Below are positions 48,314 through 60,285 of a DNA stretch of 64,000 nt, one piece after another. Below the pieces are notes generated by a model that saw only the letters and a list, made by a program, of their open reading frames with translations, searched no databases and was not told the DNA's origin. The stretch comes from Wuchereria bancrofti. Lineage: Eukaryota; Nematoda; Chromadorea; Rhabditida; Onchocercidae. Positions within the stretch are counted from its first letter, which is position 1, and every line of letters begins with the position of its first letter. The translations under genes and the position numbers were made by a program. Location of the stretch: NCBI GenBank assembly GCA_005281725.1, contig SSBO01000012.1, positions 8,100,866 to 8,164,865 on the forward strand, given 5' to 3'.

Positions 48314-51300
48314 CAAATGTGTTGTTGATGAAAACTTGTCGAATGAATTAGATGAAAGCGGATTCTTATTGGGATTTTTAGGAAGAGGATTAATATTAGA
48401 TTCAGGGTTACATTCCGTTTCAAACACGGAAGATGGCGAACGTAAAGTTGGTGGAAACAATTGTCCGGATGAAGTTGCTGGTATTGCCATTGATGTAGCT
48501 GTTGTTACCAATGGCGGTGCTGCTGCAGTTCACGATTAGCTTTAGCATTGTTGCAAACTTAAAATCTCTCTTCAAATGCTTTCACATAGAAGCGATAAAT
48601 ATACGCTTTACACAGAACATCGCCATCCAATCATTACTACTTTACAGATTAGTTCATCAACATCTCACTATCATGCCAAATTGGATGAATTTTAAGGCGA
48701 CTAGACATTTAATTTACATCAAATGTTCGAATTGCTCTATTTGAAATCTTAAATATTTGAGAAACTCAACAAATTGTGCAAAAAACAATTTTTGTTCAAG
48801 ATATCGTTTAAATTATTGTTGTAATGAATTTATTTTTCTACATCTTATATCCACCACTGATTTGTAACTTACTTCTTCGTCTTTTTTTTTATTAGCAACA
48901 TTTTCATTGATAAATTCCCATCTTTTTTAATTACAGCAGTTCAACAAAAACTTTCATATATTTGATGGATAGAAATATGAGTCAATACTTAGTAACATAA
49001 ATATCATTGTTTATCAAATGATAACTCAGATCAGAAACAAGTTTCTGAAAACTACTGAATGAAACTGACCTGTCGGATTTTCTGCTGAAGAGTAGCTTTC
49101 TTCGGCAAAACCGCTGCTGAAAGCCGATATTTTCAAAAACTAAGTATAATTTAAGCAAGCTTATAAATATTCGATATCCAACATGACATATAATCATGTA
49201 AATAAACAGTTGAAACAGAGAAATGATGGAATGCCGTTGAGACATTACTTTCCAGTTACATAAACATTGCACTTGGTTCTATTAGTATGATTACTTCAGA
49301 TTCTCCAATTCGAATAACTCTACTACAGTTCATTGTTTTCCTAATCTTTGACAAAGAATAGTGTAGTTTGAAATCTTAAACCCTACTTTTTTGCAAAAAG
49401 CTAAGTCAGATAAACTTATTCTACAAAGATTTATCTACAAAGAAGTGCTCAAAAGATAAACAGATTCATTTAAATAAATTGAAGTGCACGAACTCTGCAA
49501 AGGATAAATAAAGGAATGGATGAATTGTCTACTGTAAGGTTATACACATACAAACTATTTTGCTTAAGCATGTACAAAACAATTATGACTACGTGTACCT
49601 GCAGTTGATTGAGTGGAGTCGGAAAAATCTTCTTTAATAGAATTGTATCCAGAAATCTGAGAACCATGATCACTAGATAATAGAAATGGTGATTCGTATT
49701 CAATCTTTCGATGAAGATGATCCATATCTATGGTAGCATGAAATACTTTCCGGCCTGCTAGCATTTCCAAGAATAGTACTTTATCAAAAGTTGAGCTATG
49801 CATGCCATCTGTTTCACCTAATCTTCACTAATCATTAGGCCATTGATGTATGTATCTTCAACACAGAATCACATATGAATTGCGATCTTAATCAAACTTT
49901 AACTTCTCTTTAAAATATCTTCAAAATACAATGAAAATTTATAAAGATTTAATTATATTATCCTTATTAATCCTAGTTGAAATTAACCATTATATCCATT
50001 TATGGCGATAAAATCAGATGGATTTATGGAGAATATTTTGGACGACGGATAATTTCTGTGCATTCTTGAAGACAATGCAGGTTTATTGTTAAGCACCACT
50101 GGAATTGCTGCTTCTGCAGTTAAATATTGCAGCACGTCCTTGAAGTGCTGGTTTTACTGGTGCTGGAGGCAGATGTTTAAGATGTTTACATTTTGTTAAC
50201 ATGGATCCTCTAAAAGGATTCATATATGGCTTTTGTTCGATTGAATAGTGCACTCAAAAATCTAAAAAAAGATGCTGCACTTTCCTCTGTTAAATTTCCG
50301 TAGGATATTACGAATCGCTTAAAATTTCTCGTTTTAAATATTTCACTAAGAAATTGGTTAATTAGAAGAGATCAGAAACAGGAACTATCCCTCTTAAATT
50401 GACCAAAAAAACAAATATTAGCAGAAATGAACTAAACAAAGAGAATCATTTAAAATGAGCGACGTCAATCTGACATATTTGACAGGAACATTTGACAAGA
50501 AAAACGAAATGAACGAAAGAGCATTTTTATTAATGGACAAGAATAAAAACAAGTTGGATTATGCATGCATCCGTAACATTATAATATTATGATCAAACAG
50601 GATGTTAATCAAGAAGAAATAATGCTTTTTGTACAAATTTTTAAAATGTAGAAGATCAGGCAAAGATTTTGCAAGTAATTAAAATTTTTTAAAAAAAGTA
50701 TAAAGAAAAATCCAATTTAACTATCTGTTCTCTCTTACCAAATTTCATCTGAACAGATCACCACAAATATGGTAATGATAATAATAGCATAGCTTGGTAG
50801 TATCGCAACTATGACTAAGTGATGAAAATGATTATTTTTATGGATCTTTTTCGGAACTTTCTTGCTAAGTGGAAATTTTCTACACTGAGTAGCAAGATAG
50901 CCTTGGACAGCTATTGACTCACAAGGAACAAATGATGTTGGACAGAGACAATTAAGGTGCACTTGACCTCTTAATTCAGGATTAAAGCTGATTAATTGCC
51001 AATGAAATCAACGATCGTCTGCTATCTTTTTGGTATTATAAATTTCAACATCATAATTAGAAAGCACAGTCTTAATATTTATTAAGCTTCATTTTTTAAT
51101 CCTACTTTTCATTCACCGAGGAACCTGATTTCGAAAAACTGGAACTTTTTGCAAAAAATTGTCCATGACTGCTGGGAAGAAAAACACGGGATGAACATTT
51201 TCTTCAACTATGATTTGAATACTTTAAAGGGAGGGAGGAAGGAGGAAAGAGATTCACACATTCTTAATTTTGTAATTAATACATAATTTAAGAGTCACTG

Positions 51301-53419
51301 GACAATATTTCAAGTGTGTCTCCATATCGAAGAAGTAAGAATTTTTTGATTCCGAAAAAGACATTGAATAGAACTTTTAGAAGAACCATACTGTCAAACT
51401 CGTAAAAGAGTTTTGTGATGATTATCAATGAGTAGAAATATGTGAATAGAAGATATATAAAAAACTTAACTGCTTGCTATATTTTTTGTTTAGTGCATTC
51501 TTAGTTATGTCCAAATCTGAAAATTTGTTATTAATTTGTCTAGTTTGGAAGTTCCGAATAGTGTATTATAGTCATGCAACGCGACACAACTGAAAAGTGT
51601 TGAAGAAAAGTTAAAAAGTTTTAGATCGATGGATGATTTTTGCTGGAGGAAACCATGCAAGAAGAATCACCTGATAAAACGTAGTCGAAGCACATCTCGT
51701 GCACCCCGTACTTTAGCATTGAACATTTTGTAACTGGTGCAATGTTTCCCGTTGATAGTTTCTACGATATCACCAATTCGTACACCTTCTTGGTCAGCTC
51801 GTCCATTAGGCAAGACTTCAAATTTGTATCAAATTTTTATTATTCTAAAAATTCACCTAGCAGGATAAATATGAACAGTAAATATACTTTACGTGATTGG
51901 TGCAAAATTGAAAATTTATTAAAATAAGTTGCAGTATATTGTAAATCAACTTAAATAGCCTTATAATAAAGTATTCTGTTTCTATAGGGAAGAACTGATG
52001 GAAGACTAAGCATTTATAAGCAGAATCGAACGTGAGAGTCTCTGTCTACCATTAAAATTAAGCCAAAAAAAGAAAATTATCATTCCATAATTTGACAGAT
52101 AGTATTGGAAACATCCGAAAATTAGTGCTAAATTCATCCGCTTTAATAAAATATTACAATAACTACAATTATTAAGCAAACGCCTTATCGCTTGTAAGCG
52201 GTTACCATGTGCTGTATCTGCTTATCACTTAACCCATAATCTTTAGCGGTTATCCATCGGTTATCCATTCGAATTACAATCAATTATACAGGTATTATGT
52301 GCTTTCTGCTTTTAGAATCTGTTTATTTCATATAGAAATTAAAAAAAAAGCATCTTGTGATGCATACTTGTGATGCAGAAATAAGTACATAGTTTAAAAC
52401 TGAACTTCATTTAAAAATTATTAGGAACCGAAGAGGATTTACTTGGTAAATTCTTTTGTTATTCAGCCAAGTGTTATGAAGAGATAATTATTTCGACAAA
52501 ATATTCAAATACCAGCTCATATAATATTAGAAAATTTCAAATTTGCAGAGTTTTTCGGAGTTACAACTAAAAAGTCCTAAAGTATAATAGTCTGTGTGCT
52601 AAATTATGTGTTCATTCAGAAGTGTCAACAACTTCTAAAAAACTATCATTCTGCTAACAACAGCTGTGAAATGAAAATTGTAGACAAATGAATAATTGTA
52701 AATGGATATAAATACTTAAGATTAGATAAATCCAAAATTCATCAAAAATTGATTTGAATTTAGACGAAAATGATAATCATTTAAAATAAAAAGTGTGGAT
52801 GACTTATAAAAAGTTTACATTTATTTCAGTTTAATGAGATTCAATTAGATATGTTTCGTTTGCTTCCCTTGAAACTACATTTGAGTATTTTGTAATACGG
52901 CAGCATAGATGACGATTAGACCGAGTTAAACCACAAAAGAATTTTTCCGCTTCCTGGATCATTTTTTGCAGAAAACTGTGTATAAAATTTAACTGATTAA
53001 ACATTTTGATTTTTACGATGTTTTTATCCTTCTTATCTTTTCATCAAATGAAACTATTTCAGAAGAGCTTTCTAAGAACACATCTGGCAGATGCAAGCCT
53101 GCCATCAATTGGAGATGACGGGTTATTGTGAGCAAAGAAAAATGTCGGTATGATGCCTAGGACTGATTAAGTTGAGTTGTCATAAATACCTAAGAAAGAA
53201 GTCGCGACGTACACATTTGTGATCGAAGTATTATCTTTATTCCAAAAAGAAACCTTTTTAAACAAATTTAAAAACATATTCTGCAAAACTTTTTTGACAA
53301 ACTTTAGGAACAAAAAGAGTGGATTAAACCTGAGTGACTCGAATTCGTCCATTCGGAAAAGGAGCGGAGCAAAGTCCCCACGGTGGTCCACTCACCAGAC
53401 ATACATTCCGTATGACCAT
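48314..53419 (-). CDS. sorb-1: 5' exons with a PDZ domain, probably the start of the same SORBS gene
   Basis: Exons: 53419-53330 (start ATG), 51815-51671, 50987-50739 (3' end uncertain), ~50257-49988, 49817-49599 and 48522-48314. The first two encode a PDZ domain: SGPPWGLCSAP replaces the usual GPxPWGFRL, then GRIRVTQ, LPNGRADQEGVRIGDIVETING and a DVLRLRFIR last strand. The 50987 exon is Cys-containing and can read through a membrane-type helix. The following exons are Pro/Ser-rich linkers (HLPPAPVKPALQGR, QLFPPTLRSPSSVFE). The phases of 49988, 49817, 48522 and the SoHo exon at 44871 fit each other exactly, and no start or stop intervenes, so one PDZ-SoHo-SH3 protein is likely. Weak points: the PDZ junction at 51815 uses a poor GAAG acceptor whose phase does not fit, and the ~50257 exon carries an apparent one-base shift. 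Confidence 0.6.
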
Positions 53420-54364
53420 TTCACTTCATTCTATCTTTTATTTCCAGAAACATTTGCTGATGAAAGGAATTGTCAAAAAATGCATCAAATACGAGTGAAA
53501 GCGCCGATTTTGAATGATTGAGAATAGCCGAATGGTTGATTAAGGGATCAGATAAGTGTGGTAGATGGATAATTGATAGCTGTGTGGGAAAGCTGAAGAA
53601 AAAATAAAAGACAGGTGGGAAGATGAGAGAAGTAATACCAGGAAGAGCAGCAGCCGCTGCTAGAAGTGGTCGACGAAACTGTAAGGTGTTCTCGTATCTT
53701 CAGGCCACATTTTCCCCGCTATTTTTATCTACCCGTTTTGATGGCTTCTTCTCTACCCCGTTCCATCGAACACTTATGGTTAGTTTTTCGCTTCATTCTT
53801 TACTTCATTTTTATTTCTTTTCAAATTTACCGCCTTCATTCTGAAAAGTTACAGTAATTGGACTGCAATACTGCTTTCCGTAGTAGGGTTTATAGCGTCA
53901 AAAATGTTCGTTCCGTTTTATCATTAATTTGCTGGTGTTGTTGACGTGGCAGTGGTGGCGACAATGGTTTCATGAGTACGTGGTGTGTGACTTATGTGAT
54001 ATTTTAGTATTTACACGTGTAGATAGACATCTTAACTAACAGTGATTCGTATTCCAACGTAAATTGCATGAACAGTTTGTGGACTTGTTTAATGATATTT
54101 TTCCATTCTGGCTGTTGGATCAATCGGCGGAATGTATAGCTAGTTGAGCTAATGAATGGTTCAAACCATTCAACGTGAATCCTCTTAAAGTAACTTTATG
54201 CTTATCTCGATATCATCGATGTACTTGTTTTTTACCCTCCGATAAGAGATTCAAGCAAAACAAGGAAAGTTATATTGGACACATAAGGTATTTGATATCT
54301 GAGTGTTTTTTCTTCTTTTAAATTTTTTTACGTCGTACATTTTATAGCTTGTACCTGCTTAGTG
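53420..54364. other. Divergent promoter region between the PDZ/SORBS gene and TRAM
   Basis: The two start codons point away from each other and are about 945 bases apart. Two overlapping plus-strand frames at 53623-53857 show no family resemblance. The stretch should hold both promoters and 5' leaders; no specific elements are recognisable. Confidence 0.45.
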
Positions 54365-56887
54365 ATGGTTGAACTACGTCGTTCAATGGGAGGACGTGGC
54401 AAGAAAACCTCACCACCATTCTTATCCCATGAGTTTATTATTCAAAATCATGGTGATATCATGTCATGCTTGTTGATGATCGTTGTCGTTGGACTTCTTT
54501 TTCAGGTAAGTCCTTTCCGGAACATCAGCGGAACAAAGACAGGTATTTGTTAAATAACTACGTAAATAGATGCACTGTTAGTTATAATTTAGTTTTCCAG
54601 CTTAAATACGTGAATAAATAGTTCTTTAGTAATATATCGGGTCAGTAGTTTTTAGTAATGCATTATATTATAGGGTACATCGGCATTCGCAAGCATTTTC
54701 ATTGTTCCGCAGTACAATGACACATTTCCACTAACCCTGGACTCCGGTATGTTGTATTATAAACAAAGCAGTGAGAAAAATTGGTTTTTTAAATTGGTTT
54801 GTTTTTCCTTTCAGCGTTATGCCTCAACTTCTGGTTGCTATTTATCGGTTATCCTGCGTTGAGTATGTAATTGATTCTGGAAACCAATACTGGTTTTTTA
54901 CTGAATAGTAGCATTGGCTGGATTTTACCTTGAATGTTCTCACAATTATAGAGAACTGCCTTTTTTTCCTTCTTTGTAGAACCGCAAACTTACTATCGGA
55001 CTGGTTTGAAAGATGTAGCAGCTATTCTGTTTTATGCTGTTGGATGGATTACTATTCACGCTATTTTGCAAGAATATGTGTTAGACAAGTTGCAGCGGAA
55101 GCTTCATTTGAGTAAAACGAAGATGAGTAAATTTGCTGAATCGGGGCAGCTATTCGTTTTTACTCTCTATTCCGTTATGCACAGTGGTAAGGTACTTTTT
55201 CTGGACGTTTTATGTTTTGGAATAACGATCTTAACATTATTTTTTTTAAGATTCCCTTTTTGTGTTCCTTCGGACATGCGTCTCGAACATGGTTATACTC
55301 TCACGTGATATAATTTACAGGCTACATAATGCATGATCTCCGAATGCATCTCGACCTTACTAAATTGTGGATTGGATATCCTGAAGTTCACCGTCATATG
55401 ACGCTCCATTTAAAACTCTTTTTTATTTTCCAGGTATTTTTTTTATGCACTGATTTTATGATTTTATGTTTTTACGGCTATTTGTTTGCAAAATTTGAAC
55501 CTTGCCTTTTATTTAATTTATTTTCTAACATTTATCTAATTATCTTTATTAGTTTTATCTAATTTTTAACATTTAAATATTGAGAATGCAGAAGATATTT
55601 TATAGATTGCTTTCTGGTTGCATCAGTTTCCGGAATTCTATTTCCAAAAAGTGCGTAAAGATGAAATACAGCCGCGAACCCTGTACTCGATTATTTTTCT
55701 TTTCTTCACCACTGCAGCATATTCTTTAAAGTAAATGTTTTTTTTCAATCATATTTTTCTTTTTTACTTCCGGTAGATTTTATAGGCTGAAATTTTCATT
55801 TAAGTGTGCCGTGTTTTCAGCCTGACAAAACTCATAGATTTCAATGATAAATGGTACATAGGATGACTATCCTATAAAACTGGGTTTTTCGGTATTTATC
55901 GGTAATTGTAGTTGTTTTATGGGAATAACTTCCTCGCTTCCTCATCGTTCCAGGTTTAAATCGCACCAAAATGTATTTATACTATTTATTCTCAAATACT
56001 TTGCTTAATATTTAGAACAATTTTCTTTGTAGCTTCAATCGACTTACTCTAGCTCTCCTTTTTATGGAGTATGTTTCACAGAATGTTTTCCATCTTACAC
56101 GGCTATTTCACTTTGCTGAAAAATGGAACATTGCGAAGACTGGGTTCGTATGGTTTTTTCGTCATAAAAGTGTGCTTAAGATGGTTATGTTTATTGCTTT
56201 AAGTTCTACTTCCTTGAAAAATAATGCTGTAGTTGAGGTGTGATTATGTTTTATTTCTCTTTTTCCCTTTTGTACCAAAAAACGAATAAACGGTCTTCAA
56301 AATATTGCTATATTCATAATAATGGAAATTTAGTTTCAAAATTTGGAATATTGTATTCGTGCTAGTACGATTGGCAAGTGCAGTGTTAGCTGTACTTACA
56401 TTATGGTATGGGCTTCGTTCCAATGAAACTCCCTATGTAGATCCAGTGAACGGGAATTTCAACACCGCGTTCATCCGGTAAGTTCTTTTACTGGGTTTGC
56501 AGTTTCAGTCGATAACGTACGTTAGTTTTTCGTTGTTTTTGTGCACTGAACAGTTAGCATTCGTGAGCGACCTTTTAACGACCTTATCGTGAATGTTATT
56601 GTTGCAGACTAAATAGCTTATTATGCGTTCTGGCGTTACAGTTGTATATGCTATGGAACTTTGTTTTATTCCATGTACGCCGTTACCGAGAGAAGCATAG
56701 CAAGATAAAGATGGACAAGCAGCCTAGAATTCAGCAGAGGAGAAGGAAGCATGTAAACGACGATGTTAGCTTATTTATTCATCTAAATGTGTTACCACAG
56801 ATTTTGGCTTGTAGATCTTATTATGAGCAGCACAGTAGGTTGTTTATCCTAGAATTTGTTAGCAATTTCGAGATAACATTGGTGTGA
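54365..56887 (+). CDS. tram-1: TRAM: translocating-chain-associated membrane protein (TLC domain)
   Basis: Nine exons, 54365-54505, 54674-54746, 54815-54862, 54980-55186, 55321-55433, 55606-55730, 56033-56143, 56334-56477 and 56608-56887, give up to 413 residues. The start MVELRRSMGGRGKK is followed by PPFLSHEFIIQNHGDI, near-identical in layout to vertebrate TRAM1. The TLC domain has ILQEYVLDKL, HLSKTKMSKFAESGQL, LTKLWIGYP, FWLHQFPEFYFQK, HLTRLFHFA and GNFNTAF, with about eight membrane helices. The charged tail (FHVRRYREKHSK, QQRRRKH) faces the cytosol. TRAM sits beside the Sec61 channel in the ER and helps insert nascent secretory and membrane proteins. The last ~40 residues after KHVNDD are hydrophobic and unlike other TRAMs; a GTTAGC there might be a donor, so the true C terminus may lie elsewhere. 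Confidence 0.93.
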
Positions 56888-59800
56888 CGGTTGGAATTTG
56901 ATCATAGGTACTGTTATCTCTGCTAACTGCGGGAATGTGTGGTGAAGGATCAAAATACCAACTGGCGAATCATTGCTCTAATTATTTGAATACTTTAGAC
57001 AATCTCTCTGAATGTTTGCTAGATCTGCCAGGCAGCTAGGAATTAGATTTTGTGTTGACGTTGACAGAGAGTTAAGAGATATTTAATGCTTTGGTTACTA
57101 ATAAAAATATTGCCAATAACTCAGTAGTTAAGATTGCAGGTGCGCGATCTTCCAGAAGCTGACCAACATTCTCGTAAGAAGTCCAATTAAATTCAGAAAT
57201 GACTAGTCTGTGAAGCTGGACAGCAGTAGAAGCTTCATACTGAATGCGATGAGAGTTCTTCATACAATTTTCCCATTTAATGATACATCTGAATTAAGCA
57301 TGTGTTTTGGTCTCCAAATATTTTTAGTTTGGAAACATAAAAACACCAGGTTATGATAGCATCTTTTCGATTGGCTACATTTCGGCAATCATTTTTTGAA
57401 AGGAGGGTTTAAGTTAGAGAAAAGCGGGTGGAAGAGTATGCGTTTCGGATATAACGGCTGGCATTTTTGTTGTATCCTTCGGGTAGTTGTTGTTTCTTGA
57501 ATCTATTATTTGTTCTTTATTTCAAACTCCTTACCTGATCCCTATTTAAATCTTTCGACCTTGTTTATGAATTTGTCTAACTTTTTAGTCTCTTGAAGCT
57601 TCATTACACTTCGGGATCTAAGACCATCTATATCCAATTGTTGTTTTAACAGTTGTAAGTGTAAGCTTACTTCAGGTAACATTGAATATGAAAGTAACAT
57701 TACATTGAAATCATCTTTCAAGTTGTTATATGTTGCACTGTTTGTTTCCAATTGTATTTCACTGCTAGTTGTTGGATTTCTTCTCTTTAATTCACATTTT
57801 AATCTTTGTCTTACGTTTTATTTTTAACATAACTTCACCTTTCCTTTACTTTATTGACTATTTTGTTTTAATTTATAATTTGCACGAAAGTTTTCAGTCA
57901 GTCAGTTGTATTGTAGTAAATTATTGGTAAATTTCCTTTGTATTTGAAGAGAATGTGATAGAAATTATATAGCAAGACGAGCTGAGTGAGAGCGGCTTCT
58001 CACAAAATTAAGTTAATCACTACAAACAAGGTTCTTTTTAATGTACTGCTTTTATAAGCAAAGAACACTGTCAAATAATTTTTCGTTTGGTTTAAATAGT
58101 CTGTTGTTTTACAGACAAGAATTATTGTAAAGGTTTAGTCTCTGTGAAAGATTGGCAAAGTCTTTTTTTGGGTGAGAATTTTTTTCGGGTGACATAATGG
58201 TAATATAATCGTATTGGGTGCAGAGATAGCTATGTGATCAAAAAAAAGAAGTTTGTGTAAGGGGAAAAGCTACTGGCTTCAGCTTAATCCTTGCATGCAA
58301 GATTAGTTATCAGAATGAAAACATTTCCATGTCAATTGGTTTCATGTATCTTGACCGTTGAAGATAAACTTGGTAATTGGAAACAGAGATGGGAATTAGA
58401 CAAATGGTTCATTATGTTAGACATTGTAACATTTAATTATATTCATTTTATGTAATGAATCACTTCAGTGAGAAATGTTGCAAAACTCGAAATAAGTCTT
58501 GCAAATCTTCAAACAACTTATAAAATATATCAAATAAAATTGTATTACATTCATAGAACTAAGGATTGTCTTATTTCACCAGTCAAACAATCGTTCCAAA
58601 TTCATATTTCACGTAAGAAACTATTTTATATTCATCTTCCAAATAGAAATAGATCAAATAGATTGTTTACGGCATCAACACCTTATTTATATTTGAATTT
58701 ACAAGGTTAACTTGCTTAATTGACCTCCTTTACGGCTTGTCAACTAGTAATTAGATTTAATTTTGAACGAGGTCAGCAGCTCTTTGTTAGGCTGCTTGCT
58801 ATATAAGGAGGTCACTCATGTCCAACGGTTCAGTTTTACCAAAAACCAAAAGAGTTCAACCAAGAGGCAATTCGATCACAAAAAAGGATTTCCACTATTT
58901 GATCTCAGCTCTTCTTCATAAAATTTATTATACTGTTGCTTCTGTTGATAAAAAAGGAATTATTATATTCTTGTGCTAACATCTACATCCAAGGAATCTC
59001 CCTGAGATCAGTAAACCTCTCCTAAAGTAATAAATTCAACTACAAGAAATTTCTATTATGCAAATGCTTCTATTATTCAGACGTATTTATATTACAAGTT
59101 ATTTCGGTTTTTTGGACCGAGTGAAAAAAAAAACAGAATGGCTACGATAACCAAGATAAGTGAGTGGAACATTTCAAAATATTTTCGCGATGATTAGATT
59201 ATCTCGTAAATGTATAAATTAAAACTATGTTCCTGGATTATGAAGAGTCTTTATACATTTTATAAGGAAGTGATCTCTAAATTGCGAGGCAGAAATGACT
59301 TAAAGTAATAACACTAAAACGTTGTTTGCACCTGCCTTATGGTTTTGTAAAGGACATGATAGGTCCTTAAACATATTCAATCATATTCTACAAGATATTA
59401 TATCTTAATATGGCTGAGAAGCAAACTGATCTTTATTAAGAATGGTCCAACAAATGTGAAAATCATGGCTATTTTTGAGACTCAAATCAAGACGAAGCAT
59501 TTCCTCATGTTGCAGCAAATGTACGTGACCCAATGGTAATACTTGTAGTATCCCACAACTTGTTACTTGTTTCATACAACTTCCAAGTTCCACTCTGTTC
59601 AGTGATCACTTTTTTATCTTGTTCCTGAATAGTCTATTGCACCATATTGTTGAACCAAAACTACATCATTTTCATCCAAGTTAAAATATTAATAAAACAA
59701 CAACACGTGGATGACATACGTGTCATACCAATTCATTTCACAGATAAAGTGGGCATTACATGTAGAACTGTCTTGTCTACGTCAATACTCGGGAAACTTT

Positions 59801-60285
59801 TACTTAAAATCGAAATGTGGGGATAACTGCAATAAATTAGATGAACTGATAAGATTAACGGAGAATGCTGATAATACCCGACTGTCCTATTTCCTGACAA
59901 AGGTGACACTCCCTTTTTAGATATATATATAAGCTTTCCGTTTGCACTGTCTTTTTATAATTTATGTTCCATACGCATGCACACACGTAGGCATACGTAT
60001 ATGATTTTTTGTCCGTTTCAAGAAGAATCAGAAGTTAGAGAAATGGGCACCAACAGAGCAAGGATAGAAATGATACAGTGGATTCATCTATTAAGTGAAT
60101 TTGCTACTTACAGAGACCGAAACATATAGTTCGGAATTCGACCACCGATTGCAGGGTTGTTGTAGCCGCATTTTTCCGCATGCCTGTATTTGTGTTGTAA
60201 CACGTCACTACTCGCATTTCATCCTTCGACAGTCAGTTGAGATAATGGGTTTTTCTTTTTCAGGCTTTTTAACAACCAGTGGAGA
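56888..60285. other. Gap between TRAM and the LACTB-like gene with unassigned exon-like segments
   Basis: No known gene is recognised. Three segments read like protein but have no family match: minus 57542-~57790 (ends with LDKFINKVERFK and a stop), minus 59405-~59700 (LGHVHLLQHEEMLRLDL, ending ASQPY and a stop), and plus 59743-59899, bounded by a CACAG acceptor and an AAG-GTGACA donor (IKWALHVELSCLRQYSG, KLDELIRLTENAD). They could be exons of one or more undetected genes, or decayed copies. An inverted repeat and a purine-rich ribosome-site-like motif lie at 58721-58820. Confidence 0.35.
58721..58814. repeat. 10-bp inverted repeat enclosing a second small hairpin
   Basis: TGACCTCCTT (58721-58730) and AAGGAGGTCA (58805-58814) are exact reverse complements. 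Between them AGCAGC (58775-58780) and GCTGCT (58791-58796) form a 6-bp stem with a 10-base loop. The right outer arm is followed closely by an ATG at 58818. Confidence 0.7.

Noticed and set aside
53623..53857. Overlapping plus-strand frames in the TRAM upstream region
   Set aside because: Two overlapping frames, low-complexity Phe/Ser content and no homology; more likely leader or promoter DNA.
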